A stretch of 7,764 bases of DNA. Origin: Janthinobacterium lividum (GTDB lineage Bacteria > Pseudomonadota > Gammaproteobacteria > Steroidobacterales > Steroidobacteraceae). The position numbers and the translations under genes were made by a program. A model generated the notes under the pieces. It saw only the letters and a list, made by a program, of their open reading frames with translations. It made no database searches and was not told the DNA's origin. The stretch covers positions 1 through 7,764 of the forward strand of contig CALPVO020000096.1 in the NCBI GenBank assembly GCA_943327025.2, in the 5' to 3' direction. Shown here piece by piece: positions 1 to 7,764 of this stretch. Each line of letters begins with the position of its first letter. Position 1 is the first letter of the stretch.

Positions 1-36
1 GTGCAGGACTGGCTAGCCAAGTACCTGTTGCCGTAG
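1..36 (+). CDS. Possible 3' end of an upstream gene (partial)
   Basis: Read in frame 1, the first 36 bases give eleven residues, VQDWLAKYLLP, and then a TAG stop. The stop lies 19 nt before the first candidate start of the S41 protease. The residue mix, an amphipathic helix-like tail, is compatible with a real C-terminus, and such tight spacing would suit an upstream operon member. With only eleven codons visible no family can be recognised, and a chance open stretch of this length is entirely possible. Confidence 0.35.
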   Translation: MQDWLAKYLLP

Positions 37-52
37 CGCGCAGCACTGAGGC

Positions 53-56
53 AGGA
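53..56 (+). promoter_or_regulatory. Candidate Shine-Dalgarno AGGA of the S41 protease
   Basis: AGGA at 53-56 lies 8 nt before the ATG at 65, a better spacing than GAGG at 48-51 has to the ATG at 56 (4 nt). This slightly favours initiation at 65, three codons downstream of the first possible ATG. The difference does not affect the mature protein, because both starts lie before the lipobox. Confidence 0.4.
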
Positions 57-1567
57 TGCAACCCATGCAGCATACGAACTTACCCGCCGAGCGCTTCGCT
101 CACCCGGCAGCCAGCCGGCACGGCGGCACACGCCTTGGCCGCATGGCCACCCTGGTGCTGGTCTGTCTGGCCACCCTCGCCGGCTGCGGCGGTGGCGGTG
201 GCGGTGGCGGTGGCGGCAGCACGGGCGGCAACGTCACCACCAACGACCCCTGTTCGATCACGGCCCGCAACCAGTGGGTCATCGACACCATGAAGGAGTG
301 GTACCTCTACCCGGAGCTCTTGGTCACATCGCTCAGTGCCACCTCATACAGTTCGCCGCAAGCCACCATCGACGCCATGACGGCCACCGCGCGAGCGCAG
401 AACAAAGACCGGTACTTTTCGTACATCACTTCCATCGCGGAAGAGAACGCCTTCAACAGCTCCGGCGCCACGGCTGGCTTCGGCGTTCGCTTGTATACCG
501 ACGCTGCGTCTTCACGCCTGTACATCACTGAAGCCTTCGAAGGCGCCCCGGCACTAGCCGCCGGCATCGACCGCGGCGATGAAATTGTGGCCATTGGCAC
601 CAGCCAAGCCACGCTCACCACCGTGGCCAGCTTGCTGGCTAGCGGCGGTTCGCAAGCCCTCAGCGAGGCTCTGGGCCCTAACACCGCCGGCACCACGCGC
701 ACCTTGCGGGTTACCGGCGCGGCAGGCACGCGCACGCTAACCGTTACCAAGGCGGACTATTCGCTGACGCCGGTGTCGAGCCGGTATGGCGCACGCATCC
801 TCGATGACGCCGGGCGCAAGGTGGGCTATGTCAACCTGCGTACCTTTATCAGTTCCGCCAATGCGCAACTGCGCACTGCGTTTGACAGTTTCCGCGCGGC
901 GGGCATCAACGAAGTCATCTTGGACTTCCGCTACAACGGGGGCGGCTTGGTGGCCACCGCCGACCTGCTCGGCGACCTGCTCGGTGGCAACCGTTCCAGC
1001 GGCCAAATCTTCAACCAGATGACCTACCGCCCGGAAAAATCGGCGAATAACAGCACGCACTACTTCACGCCGCAGCCCCAAGCCATCGCGCCGCTGAAGC
1101 TGGCGTTCATCGCCACCGGTAACACTGCCTCCTCCAGCGAACTGGTGGTGAACGGCATGCTGCCGTACTTCACCACCAACCTAGCGCTGGTGGGTACCAA
1201 CACCTACGGCAAGCCGGTGGGCCAAGTAGCCATCGATCGCGCCAGTTGCGATGACCGTCTGCGCGTCATCGCATTTGCCTTGCGCAACGCCTCTGGCTCC
1301 GAAAACTACTTCAATGGTTTGGCCGGCACGGTGAACGTGAGCTGCCGCGCGGGAGACGACCTCACCCGCGCCATGGGCGACCTTCTGGAAACCAGCACGC
1401 GCCAAGCCTTGGATTTTCTGGCTGGACGGCCTTGCACGGCCATTGCCGGCAGCAGCACACCGGGTTTGGCGAAGCCCGGGGGCCTCGAGGCCCTGCAAAC
1501 CGAGCCTGAACCTTTGATTCCAGCGCAACCTTCACCCGCACAACGCGAAGTGCCTGGCCTGTTTTAA
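56..1567 (+). CDS. S41-family (C-terminal processing type) peptidase, lipoprotein with PDZ domain
   Basis: This is a serine protease of the tail-specific/CtpA kind, probably anchored in the envelope and facing the periplasm or cell surface. It has 503 residues from ATG 56, or 500 from ATG 65. A basic n-region (RHGGTRLGR, about 21-29) precedes a hydrophobic stretch and lipobox LAGC with Cys44; the internal ATG at 143 would remove that basic region and is unlikely. Ten glycines (45-54) form the linker. An N-terminal helical segment (about 66-120, WYLYPE) is followed by a PDZ-like region (about 140-235, GFGVRLY...IDRGDEIVAIG) and the S41 catalytic core (about 240-460). The core shows LDFRYNGGG (289-297), TASSSE with the nucleophile expected at Ser359, and TYGKPVGQ with the expected general base Lys386. 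Four cysteines (66, 398, 430, 460) could pair. The C-terminus (about 463-503) is a Pro/Gly-rich tail. It is the first clear gene of the operon; the substrate is unknown. Confidence 0.9.
   Translation: MQPMQHTNLPAERFAHPAASRHGGTRLGRMATLVLVCLATLAGCGGGGGGGGGGSTGGNVTTNDPCSITARNQWVIDTMKEWYLYPELLVTSLSATSYSSPQATIDAMTATARAQNKDRYFSYITSIAEENAFNSSGATAGFGVRLYTDAASSRLYITEAFEGAPALAAGIDRGDEIVAIGTSQATLTTVASLLASGGSQALSEALGPNTAGTTRTLRVTGAAGTRTLTVTKADYSLTPVSSRYGARILDDAGRKVGYVNLRTFISSANAQLRTAFDSFRAAGINEVILDFRYNGGGLVATADLLGDLLGGNRSSGQIFNQMTYRPEKSANNSTHYFTPQPQAIAPLKLAFIATGNTASSSELVVNGMLPYFTTNLALVGTNTYGKPVGQVAIDRASCDDRLRVIAFALRNASGSENYFNGLAGTVNVSCRAGDDLTRAMGDLLETSTRQALDFLAGRPCTAIAGSSTPGLAKPGGLEALQTEPEPLIPAQPSPAQREVPGLF
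188..217 (+). repeat. GGCGGT tandem hexamer repeat encoding a poly-Gly linker
   Basis: Four perfect GGCGGT units (188-211) followed by GGCGGC encode ten consecutive glycines directly after the lipidated cysteine of the S41 protease. Gain or loss of a hexamer keeps the frame, so slippage would change only the linker length. Poly-Gly tethers after the lipobox Cys are a common feature of lipoproteins in GC-rich proteobacteria. Confidence 0.85.
1461..1493 (+). repeat. Two adjacent inverted repeats inside the 3' end of the S41 gene
   Basis: CGGGTTT (1461-1467) can pair with AAGCCCG (1472-1478), with one G-U pair and a GGCG loop. It is followed at once by a perfect 14-bp palindrome centred between 1486 and 1487 (GGGCCT/AGGCCC around a CG centre, 1480-1493). 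Both lie in codons for the Pro/Gly-rich C-terminal tail. There is no T-tract, so this is not a standard terminator. A role in mRNA processing or stability is possible, but chance in GC-rich coding sequence is the simpler reading. Confidence 0.35.
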
Positions 1568-1574
1568 CGCTTCC

Positions 1575-1578
1575 GGAG
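1575..1578 (+). promoter_or_regulatory. Ribosome binding site of the first amidohydrolase
   Basis: GGAG lies 7 nt upstream of the ATG at 1586, within the 18-nt gap after the protease stop codon. It supports this start, which also gives a well-formed lipoprotein signal peptide. Confidence 0.75.
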
Positions 1579-1585
1579 TTCCTGC

Positions 1586-3015
<1,430 letters not shown>

Positions 3016-3019
<4 letters not shown>

Positions 3020-4326
3020 ACGCACGTAGCCTTGCGCTGGTAGCCCTGCTGGGCACCGGACTTCTTTCCCCGCTGGCGGCAGCCGAAACCATCGCGCTGC
3101 GCGGTGCCACCGTGCACACCGTTGGCCCGAACGGTACGTTGCAAAACGCCACGGTCATCATGCAGGACGGCGTCATCGCCGCGGTCGGCAAGGATGTGCG
3201 CATCCCGGCGGGTGCGCGCGTGGTGGATGTCACCGGTCAGTTCATTACGCCTGGCCTCATCGACGCCTATGGGCGGCTGGGCGTTACCGAAGTGGATGGC
3301 GAAGCGTCCACCGTGGACGAGTCCGCCAAGGGCCTGCCGTACTCCGCAGCGTTCAGCGTGGCAGAAGCCATCGAGCCGCGCGGCCTGCGCATTCAGGTGA
3401 ACCGCGCCGAAGGCATTACCGCGGGCTTGGTAGCGCCGGAAGCTTCCATCGATGGCAGTGGCCTTGGCACGATCATTGCGGGGCAAGCCAGCTTCCTGCG
3501 CCTGAAGCCCGGCATGGCTATTGATGTGCGTACCCCGGTGGGCTTCGTGTTCACCTACGGCGAAGCGGGCGCAGACCTTTCCGGTGGCGCACGCAGTGCC
3601 GTGTTGCTGCGCTTGCGTGCGCTGCTGGACGATGCCCGCGACTACGCGGCGCACCGCGAAGCTTTCAACAACGGCGCGCGGCGCGAATACACCGGCACAC
3701 GGCAAGACTTGGAAGCCCTGCAGCCCTTGCTGGCCGGCAAGGCCCCGCTGCTGGCCGAGGTGCATCGCGCCAGCGATATTCTCGTGCTGCTGAAGTTGGC
3801 ACGCGAACAGCAACTGAAGCTGGTCATCATCGGTGGCGCCGAGGCTTGGGAAGTGGCGCCGCAGTTGGCGGCAGCCAAAGTCCCCGTGGTGCTGGACGTG
3901 TTCGAAAACTTGCCTGGCAGCTTCGAGATGCTGGGCGCCACATTCGAAAACGCCACCCGCCTGAACGCGGCCGGCGTAGAGATTGCCTTTGCCTACGCGG
4001 AGCACTACAACCCACGTAACGCACGCCAGTTGGCCGGCAACGCAGTGGCTCACGGCTTGCCGTTCGACGCCGCGCTGGCTGCCATCACCCGCAACCCGGC
4101 GCGCATCTACGGGGTGGGCAACACGCTGGGCACATTGGAGGTAGGCAAGACCGCAGACCTCGTGGTGTGGGATGGCGACCCGCTCGAAACCAGCACCCTG
4201 ACCACGCAGGTGTATGTAGGTGGTGAGCAAGTCCCCACCACTTCGCGTCAGACCCTGCTGCGCGACCGTTACCGCACGCCGCGCGGCGCGTTGCCGCCGG
4301 CCTATGTTCACCCCACCGCCAAGTAG
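3016..4326 (+). CDS. Exported amidohydrolase-like protein lacking the metal-binding residues (probable pseudoenzyme)
   Basis: It has 436 residues. A Sec signal peptide (MNARSLALVALLG...) has its likely cleavage after Ala23 (LAAA|ET), giving a soluble periplasmic protein rather than a lipoprotein. The fold matches the preceding gene: LRGATVHTVG, IPAGARVVDVTGQFITPGLID near the N-terminus, and NPARIYGVGNTLGTLEVGKTADLVVWDGDP (given here in parts, about 360-389) near the C-terminus. However, the DAHSHLG motif is DAYGRLG (83-89), replacing both histidines by Tyr85 and Arg87. By my manual alignment the other three ligands are also lost: His to Glu248 (AEVHRASD), His to Gly273 (IIGGAEAW) and Asp to Ala328 (AYAEHY). 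The reading frame is intact and the start is strong, so it is a maintained gene, not a decaying one. It is coupled to the intact paralogue by ATGA, which suggests a structural or regulatory partner, or a substrate-binding protein. Confidence 0.85.
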
Positions 4327-5029
4327 CCCGATATTGCGGACACTGCCACTGGGGTATCGCGCGCTGGTCATCGGCGCCAGCGGCGCGATTGGTAGCGCGT
4401 TGGTGCGTGCCTTGCGCGCCGATAGCGGCTGCGCCACTGTCACGGAGCTGTCGCGTAGCACTCATCCGGGTTTTGCTCTCGAAGATGCAACGTCTATCGC
4501 CACCGCCGTGGCGACGCTTGCTTCACAAGGCCCCTTCCACTTGGTGATTGATGCTACCGGCGCGCTGGTCATCGATGGCGCCGGGCCAGAGAAGCAATTG
4601 GCCGCCGTCCGTGCCGACACCCTCGCGCGACAGTTCGCCGTCAATGCCACCGGGCCCGTACTACTCCTGCAGGCCTTGGTGCCGAATTTGGCCAGCGGTC
4701 GCGTCATTTATGCCAAGCTCTCGGCCCGCGTTGGCAGCATTGCCGACAACCGCAAAGGCGGCTGGTACGCTTACCGCGCTGCCAAAGCTGCATTGAACAT
4801 GCTGTTGCATACGGCGTCGCTCGAACTGGGTGTGCGAAGACCGGAACTGGTGGTGGCCGCGCTGCAGCCAGGCACGGTGGCTTCCAAGCTTTCAGCGCCG
4901 TTTGTCAGCGCCGAGCACGCCACTACCGCCGACGCAGCAGCGCAGGCCTTGCTGCAGGTGCTAGATGGCCTGCCAGCGCAGCGTGGCGCCTATTTTCGAG
5001 ATTCGCGAGGAGAGAACATTCCGTGGTGA
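4304..5029 (+). CDS. Short-chain dehydrogenase/reductase, C-factor (CsgA/sniffer)-like
   Basis: This is a cytoplasmic NAD(P)-dependent oxidoreductase without a signal peptide, 241 residues from ATG 4304. The Rossmann fold begins at YRALVIGASGAIGS with glycines 24, 27 and 30. VNATGP holds the conserved Asn114, and YAYRAAKAALNM holds the catalytic pair Tyr157 and Lys161. The GWY insertion before the active Tyr and the ending GENIPW are typical of the C-factor-like SDR branch. In KLSARVGSI the catalytic serine position seems to be Ala141, with Ser140 and Ser145 nearby, so the Ser assignment is uncertain. The start is uncertain: ATG 4304 has no clear ribosome binding site and overlaps the previous gene by 23 nt. 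TTG 4334 would leave a more typical short leader, and GTG 4220 a long one. Coupled translation is likely. The receptor start overlaps its stop by 7 nt. The substrate is unknown. Confidence 0.82.
   Translation: MFTPPPSSPILRTLPLGYRALVIGASGAIGSALVRALRADSGCATVTELSRSTHPGFALEDATSIATAVATLASQGPFHLVIDATGALVIDGAGPEKQLAAVRADTLARQFAVNATGPVLLLQALVPNLASGRVIYAKLSARVGSIADNRKGGWYAYRAAKAALNMLLHTASLELGVRRPELVVAALQPGTVASKLSAPFVSAEHATTADAAAQALLQVLDGLPAQRGAYFRDSRGENIPW
5008..5013 (+). promoter_or_regulatory. Ribosome binding site AGGAGA of the TonB-dependent receptor
   Basis: AGGAGA lies 9 nt before GTG 5023 and 12 nt before GTG 5026, inside the last codons of the SDR gene. No ATG is available at the expected distance, so the receptor most likely begins with GTG at 5023 and its start overlaps the SDR stop. 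Confidence 0.7.
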
Positions 5030-7560
5030 CCCGATTGAAGACGAAAGCGCTGCTGGCCGGTGCCCTCATGGTTTCTGGTGCTGTGGGCGGCGTGGCTTCG
5101 GCAGCCACCACCGCAACAGTAGCGGGTGATGCTGAAGTCAATGAAGTCGTCGTGCTGGGCAGCCGGCGTTCACAACGCACCGTTGCCGAAGCCGCTGTAC
5201 CCGTAGATGTCATCTCAGCCAGCGAAGTGGGTCATCAAGGCGACCGCAACCTCCTCGACGTGCTTGCCAGCAGCGCACCTTCGTTCAACGTTTCCCGCGA
5301 AGCCATCAACGACACGGCCACGATGGTGCGGCCCTTCAGCCTACGTGGGCTGCCCAGTGACAGCACTCTGGTGTTGGTCAATGGCAAGCGGCACCACCGT
5401 GGTGCCGTCATTGGCGAGTTCGTTTCGGGTGTGCAACGCGGCGCGCAAGGTGTAGACCTGTATGCGCTGCCAGGCATCGCGTTGGAGCAGGTAGAACTGC
5501 TGCGCGATGGTTCGTCCGCGCAGTACGGTTCCGATGCTATCGCCGGCGTCATCAACCTCGTGCTGGCAGACAACCCCACCGCTCGCAAAGTGGACCTGCA
5601 ATGGGGCCGCTATTACCGCGGGGACGGTGCCATTGCCACCCTCAGTACACAACTGGGTTTTGCCTTGGGTGCCGAGGGCGGCCTGACACTAAGCGCCGAA
5701 TGGCGCGATGCCCGCCCCACCAGCCGTGGCCTGCAAGACCCCGCTGCCGCTGCTTTGACAGCCGCCGGCTTGCCCGGCGTACCGAACCCCGCTGTGGTCT
5801 GGGGCAACCCGCGTGGCAACGACGACTACAAGCTGGTAGCCAACGGCCATATGGCCGTGGGCAGCGCAGAAGCCTACCTATTCGGCAACTACGCCAGCCG
5901 CGCCGTGGACGGCAGCTTCTTCTATCGCAACCCCCTTGGGCGCACCGGCGTTTTCAGCAACGACGGCGGACAAACACTGCTGGTGGGCGACCTCACCCCG
6001 ACCGATGGTGTGGCGTGCCCGGTAGTGCCTATTGTTGGGGGCAAGCCGGAAGCAGTGGCATTGGCGGCAGTGGCCAGCAACCCGGCCTGCTTTGTGTTCA
6101 ACCAACGCTACCCCGGTGGTTTTACGCCGCGCTTCGGCGGCACCGTGGAAGACTACTCGGCGGTGGCCGGCATACGCGGCGAGTTCGCCAATGGTTGGCG
6201 CTACGACCTGAGCGGCTCCGTAGGCCAGAACGGTATCAAGCTTGGCATTAGCAACACCGTGAACGCCTCGATGGGCCCGGCCTCCCCTGCCGACTTCCAA
6301 CTCGGCCAACAGGTACAGCGGGAGGAGCTGCTGAACCTCGACTTGCACCGCAACGTGGAGATTGGCTGGCAGAGCCCACTGTCGGTGGCTTTCGGCTTGC
6401 AGCAACACAATGAGTCTTTCCGCATCGTGGCGGGTGAACCGGCCTCCTATGCCCGCGGGCCGCTGGCCCTACAGGGTTTTTCGGCCGGCTCGAATGGCTT
6501 TCAGGGTTTCTCGCCAGACACTGCCGGCGTAACACACCGCCGTAGCCGCGGCGTCTATTTGGACCTCGAAGGTAACCCTACCGAAAAATGGTTGGTGGCC
6601 GCCGCCGTGCGTGGCGAGAAGTTTTCGGACTTCGGCCAGGCCTTCACAGCGAAAGGCTCCGGGCGTTTCGAGTTCATGCCCGGCTGGGCCGTGCGCGGCT
6701 CGGTAGGGACTGGCTTTCGCGCGCCTACCGTCGGGCAGACGGCGTTGCGCCGCACTTCCACGTCCTTCGCTGGCGGGCAACTGGTGGAGAACCTAGTACT
6801 GCCTCCCACCAACCCGGTGGCCAGTCTGCTGGGCGGCAGCCCACTGCAGCCAGAACGTTCGCGTCACCTGGGGTTCGGCTTGGTCGGCGAGGTAGGTACG
6901 GCGACCATGACACTGGATGTGTTTCGCATTGCCATTCGCGACCGCCTGGCCTTCACCCAACGCCTCGTCAGCGATGACGAGCGTTCCAGACTGGTTCAGC
7001 TAGGCATTGCCGATGCTTCCACCATCAGTTCCGTGCAGTTCTTCTCCAACGAAGTGGACACCACCACACGCGGGCTCGACTTCGTGCTGAACCTGCCCAC
7101 GCAGAACCGGCTCGGCAAGGGCTCGCTCACGCTGGCACAGAACTTCACCAGCACGCGCGTCACGCGCCGTGGCACCGCCCTGACGCCGCTCTTGGCGCTG
7201 GAGATGGAACGCGCCGAACCCCGCCAGCGCACCACGCTGACGGCCGTGCAATCCGTCGGCGATTTCAGCTTCACGCTCCGAGCCAACCACTACGGGCGCT
7301 ATACCGAACTGCTGTTCACTGACGAAACGCTGCTCTTCGAATCGCCGGGTTCGCTGGTGGTGGATGCCGAAGTGAGCTATGCGGCGCCCAAGGGTGTGAA
7401 CGTCGTGCTGGGCGCGAAAAATCTCTTCGACCGCTACCCGGCTGAGAATCCGTTCGGAAGACAGCCTGGGTTTCTCGGCGCCATCTATCCGCTTACTTCA
7501 CCGTTTGGCTACAACGGCGGCTTTGCGTATCTGCGACTGGAGTGGTCACCCCGTCGCTAA
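5023..7560 (+). CDS. TonB-dependent outer-membrane receptor
   Basis: This is an energy-dependent outer-membrane transporter with a periplasmic plug and a 22-strand barrel by family, 845 residues, a normal length. The signal peptide (MVTRLKTKALLAG...) is probably cut after Ala27 (ASA|A). A TonB-box-like segment EVNEVVVLGSR spans about 38-48. The plug (about 55-182) has PVDVISASEVG, SLRGLPSDSTLVLVNGKRHH and LLRDGSSAQYGSDAIAGVINLVL (shown in pieces here). Barrel hallmarks include GTGFRAPTVGQ, the PLQPERS motif and, near the end, GAKNLFDRYPAENPFG. It contains only two cysteines, Cys332 and Cys356, probably a disulfide in an extracellular loop. There is no N-terminal STN signalling domain, so it is unlikely to drive an anti-sigma cascade. 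It ends LRLEWSPRR rather than with the usual terminal aromatic residue. The ligand is not deducible. As the last gene of the operon it may import the substrate of the upstream hydrolases. Confidence 0.92.
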   Translation: MVTRLKTKALLAGALMVSGAVGGVASAATTATVAGDAEVNEVVVLGSRRSQRTVAEAAVPVDVISASEVGHQGDRNLLDVLASSAPSFNVSREAINDTATMVRPFSLRGLPSDSTLVLVNGKRHHRGAVIGEFVSGVQRGAQGVDLYALPGIALEQVELLRDGSSAQYGSDAIAGVINLVLADNPTARKVDLQWGRYYRGDGAIATLSTQLGFALGAEGGLTLSAEWRDARPTSRGLQDPAAAALTAAGLPGVPNPAVVWGNPRGNDDYKLVANGHMAVGSAEAYLFGNYASRAVDGSFFYRNPLGRTGVFSNDGGQTLLVGDLTPTDGVACPVVPIVGGKPEAVALAAVASNPACFVFNQRYPGGFTPRFGGTVEDYSAVAGIRGEFANGWRYDLSGSVGQNGIKLGISNTVNASMGPASPADFQLGQQVQREELLNLDLHRNVEIGWQSPLSVAFGLQQHNESFRIVAGEPASYARGPLALQGFSAGSNGFQGFSPDTAGVTHRRSRGVYLDLEGNPTEKWLVAAAVRGEKFSDFGQAFTAKGSGRFEFMPGWAVRGSVGTGFRAPTVGQTALRRTSTSFAGGQLVENLVLPPTNPVASLLGGSPLQPERSRHLGFGLVGEVGTATMTLDVFRIAIRDRLAFTQRLVSDDERSRLVQLGIADASTISSVQFFSNEVDTTTRGLDFVLNLPTQNRLGKGSLTLAQNFTSTRVTRRGTALTPLLALEMERAEPRQRTTLTAVQSVGDFSFTLRANHYGRYTELLFTDETLLFESPGSLVVDAEVSYAAPKGVNVVLGAKNLFDRYPAENPFGRQPGFLGAIYPLTSPFGYNGGFAYLRLEWSPRR

Positions 7561-7569
7561 GACCAAAAC

Positions 7570-7592
7570 GGGGAGCAGTTAGTCTGCTCCCC
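7570..7592. terminator. Hairpin terminator between convergent genes
   Basis: GGGGAGCAG (7570-7578) and CTGCTCCCC (7584-7592) form a perfect 9-bp stem with a 5-nt loop, starting 10 nt after the receptor stop. Read on the - strand the hairpin is followed by CGTTTTGGTC, a short T-run, so it resembles an intrinsic terminator best in that direction. On the + strand it is followed by C-rich sequence and would work less well, though it may still protect the receptor mRNA 3' end. The - strand gene's TAA lies in the loop (7579-7581). Confidence 0.75.
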
Positions 7593-7764
7593 CTCCCGCT
7601 CCCAGAGCTCCATTCAAAGTGGCGGCACTGTCGCCAGCGAGTAAAGACAGCGCTTCAACGAGCATCCGCGGCGTGTAAGGTTTGATGAGTAACGCCTCCA
7701 CCATTCCTTGGGCGCTGGCTGGCAGAGCGTTCTGCAGTTCTTGCAGATGCCCCACCATGGCCAC
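7579..7764 (-). CDS. C-terminal end of a response-regulator receiver domain protein (partial)
   Basis: The gene runs off the right edge; only the last 61 or so codons are visible. The segment EALLIKPYTPRMLVEALSLL matches the end of a CheY-like receiver domain: strand 5 with the conserved Lys-Pro pair, then helix 5 (TPRMLVEAL). The KPxTPxxL pattern is especially common in receiver domains at the C-terminus of hybrid sensor histidine kinases, so that is the likelier parent, but a single-domain regulator cannot be excluded. The phosphoacceptor Asp and any kinase domain lie outside the window. After the domain comes a short Ala/Gly-rich tail ending at TAA in the hairpin loop. The in-frame GTG at the window edge should not be taken as the start. 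It is transcribed towards the operon, so a regulatory link is possible but unproven. Confidence 0.7.
   Translation of the reverse strand: MAMVGHLQELQNALPASAQGMVEALLIKPYTPRMLVEALSLLAGDSAATLNGALGAGGGAD

Noticed and set aside
1..55. A promoter upstream of the protease
   Set aside because: Only 55 bases are visible, with no convincing -35/-10 pair, and they probably include the end of another gene.
143..187. ATG at 143 as the start of the S41 protease
   Set aside because: It would give a signal peptide with no positive charge before the hydrophobic core; the upstream basic residues and the AGGA before 65 fit better.
5601..6251. Open frames overlapping the TonB receptor on both strands (also 5878-6408)
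   Set aside because: The composition is Arg/Pro/Gln-rich or His-rich and lacks motifs, while the receptor frame is continuous and fully typical.

Overview
The window is almost entirely coding. It looks like a piece of chromosome from a GC-rich Gram-negative bacterium, judged by eye from codon use. A TonB-dependent outer-membrane receptor, two lipoprotein signal peptides and one Sec signal peptide all imply a cell with an outer membrane. The protein style would fit a gammaproteobacterium of the Xanthomonadales/Nevskiales kind, but that placement is inference and no marker gene is present.

Layout on the + strand: a possible last few codons of an upstream gene (1-36); an S41-family lipoprotein protease with a poly-glycine linker (56-1567); a lipoprotein amidohydrolase with a complete set of metal ligands (1586-3019); a second, related exported amidohydrolase-like protein that has lost all of them (3016-4326); a cytoplasmic short-chain dehydrogenase/reductase of the C-factor type (about 4304-5029); and a TonB-dependent receptor (5023-7560). 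Successive junctions are an 18-nt gap, an ATGA overlap, a roughly 23-nt overlap and a 7-nt overlap, so the five genes almost certainly form one translationally coupled operon. It may have begun further upstream, because no promoter-like AT-rich stretch is visible at the left edge.

On the - strand, the C-terminal end of a response-regulator receiver domain, probably part of a hybrid kinase or regulator, enters from the right (7579-7764). It converges on the receptor. A 9-bp perfect hairpin (7570-7592) sits between them and holds the - strand stop codon in its loop.

A plausible joint role, by inference, is capture and breakdown of an amide- or peptide-like compound. The receptor would import it across the outer membrane, the envelope protease and amidohydrolase would cleave it, and the cytoplasmic reductase would act on a product. 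The most unusual element is the apparent pseudo-amidohydrolase placed directly after its intact paralogue. I see no mobile element, CRISPR array, tRNA, rRNA or riboswitch, and no gene-free stretch longer than 20 nt apart from the terminator region.
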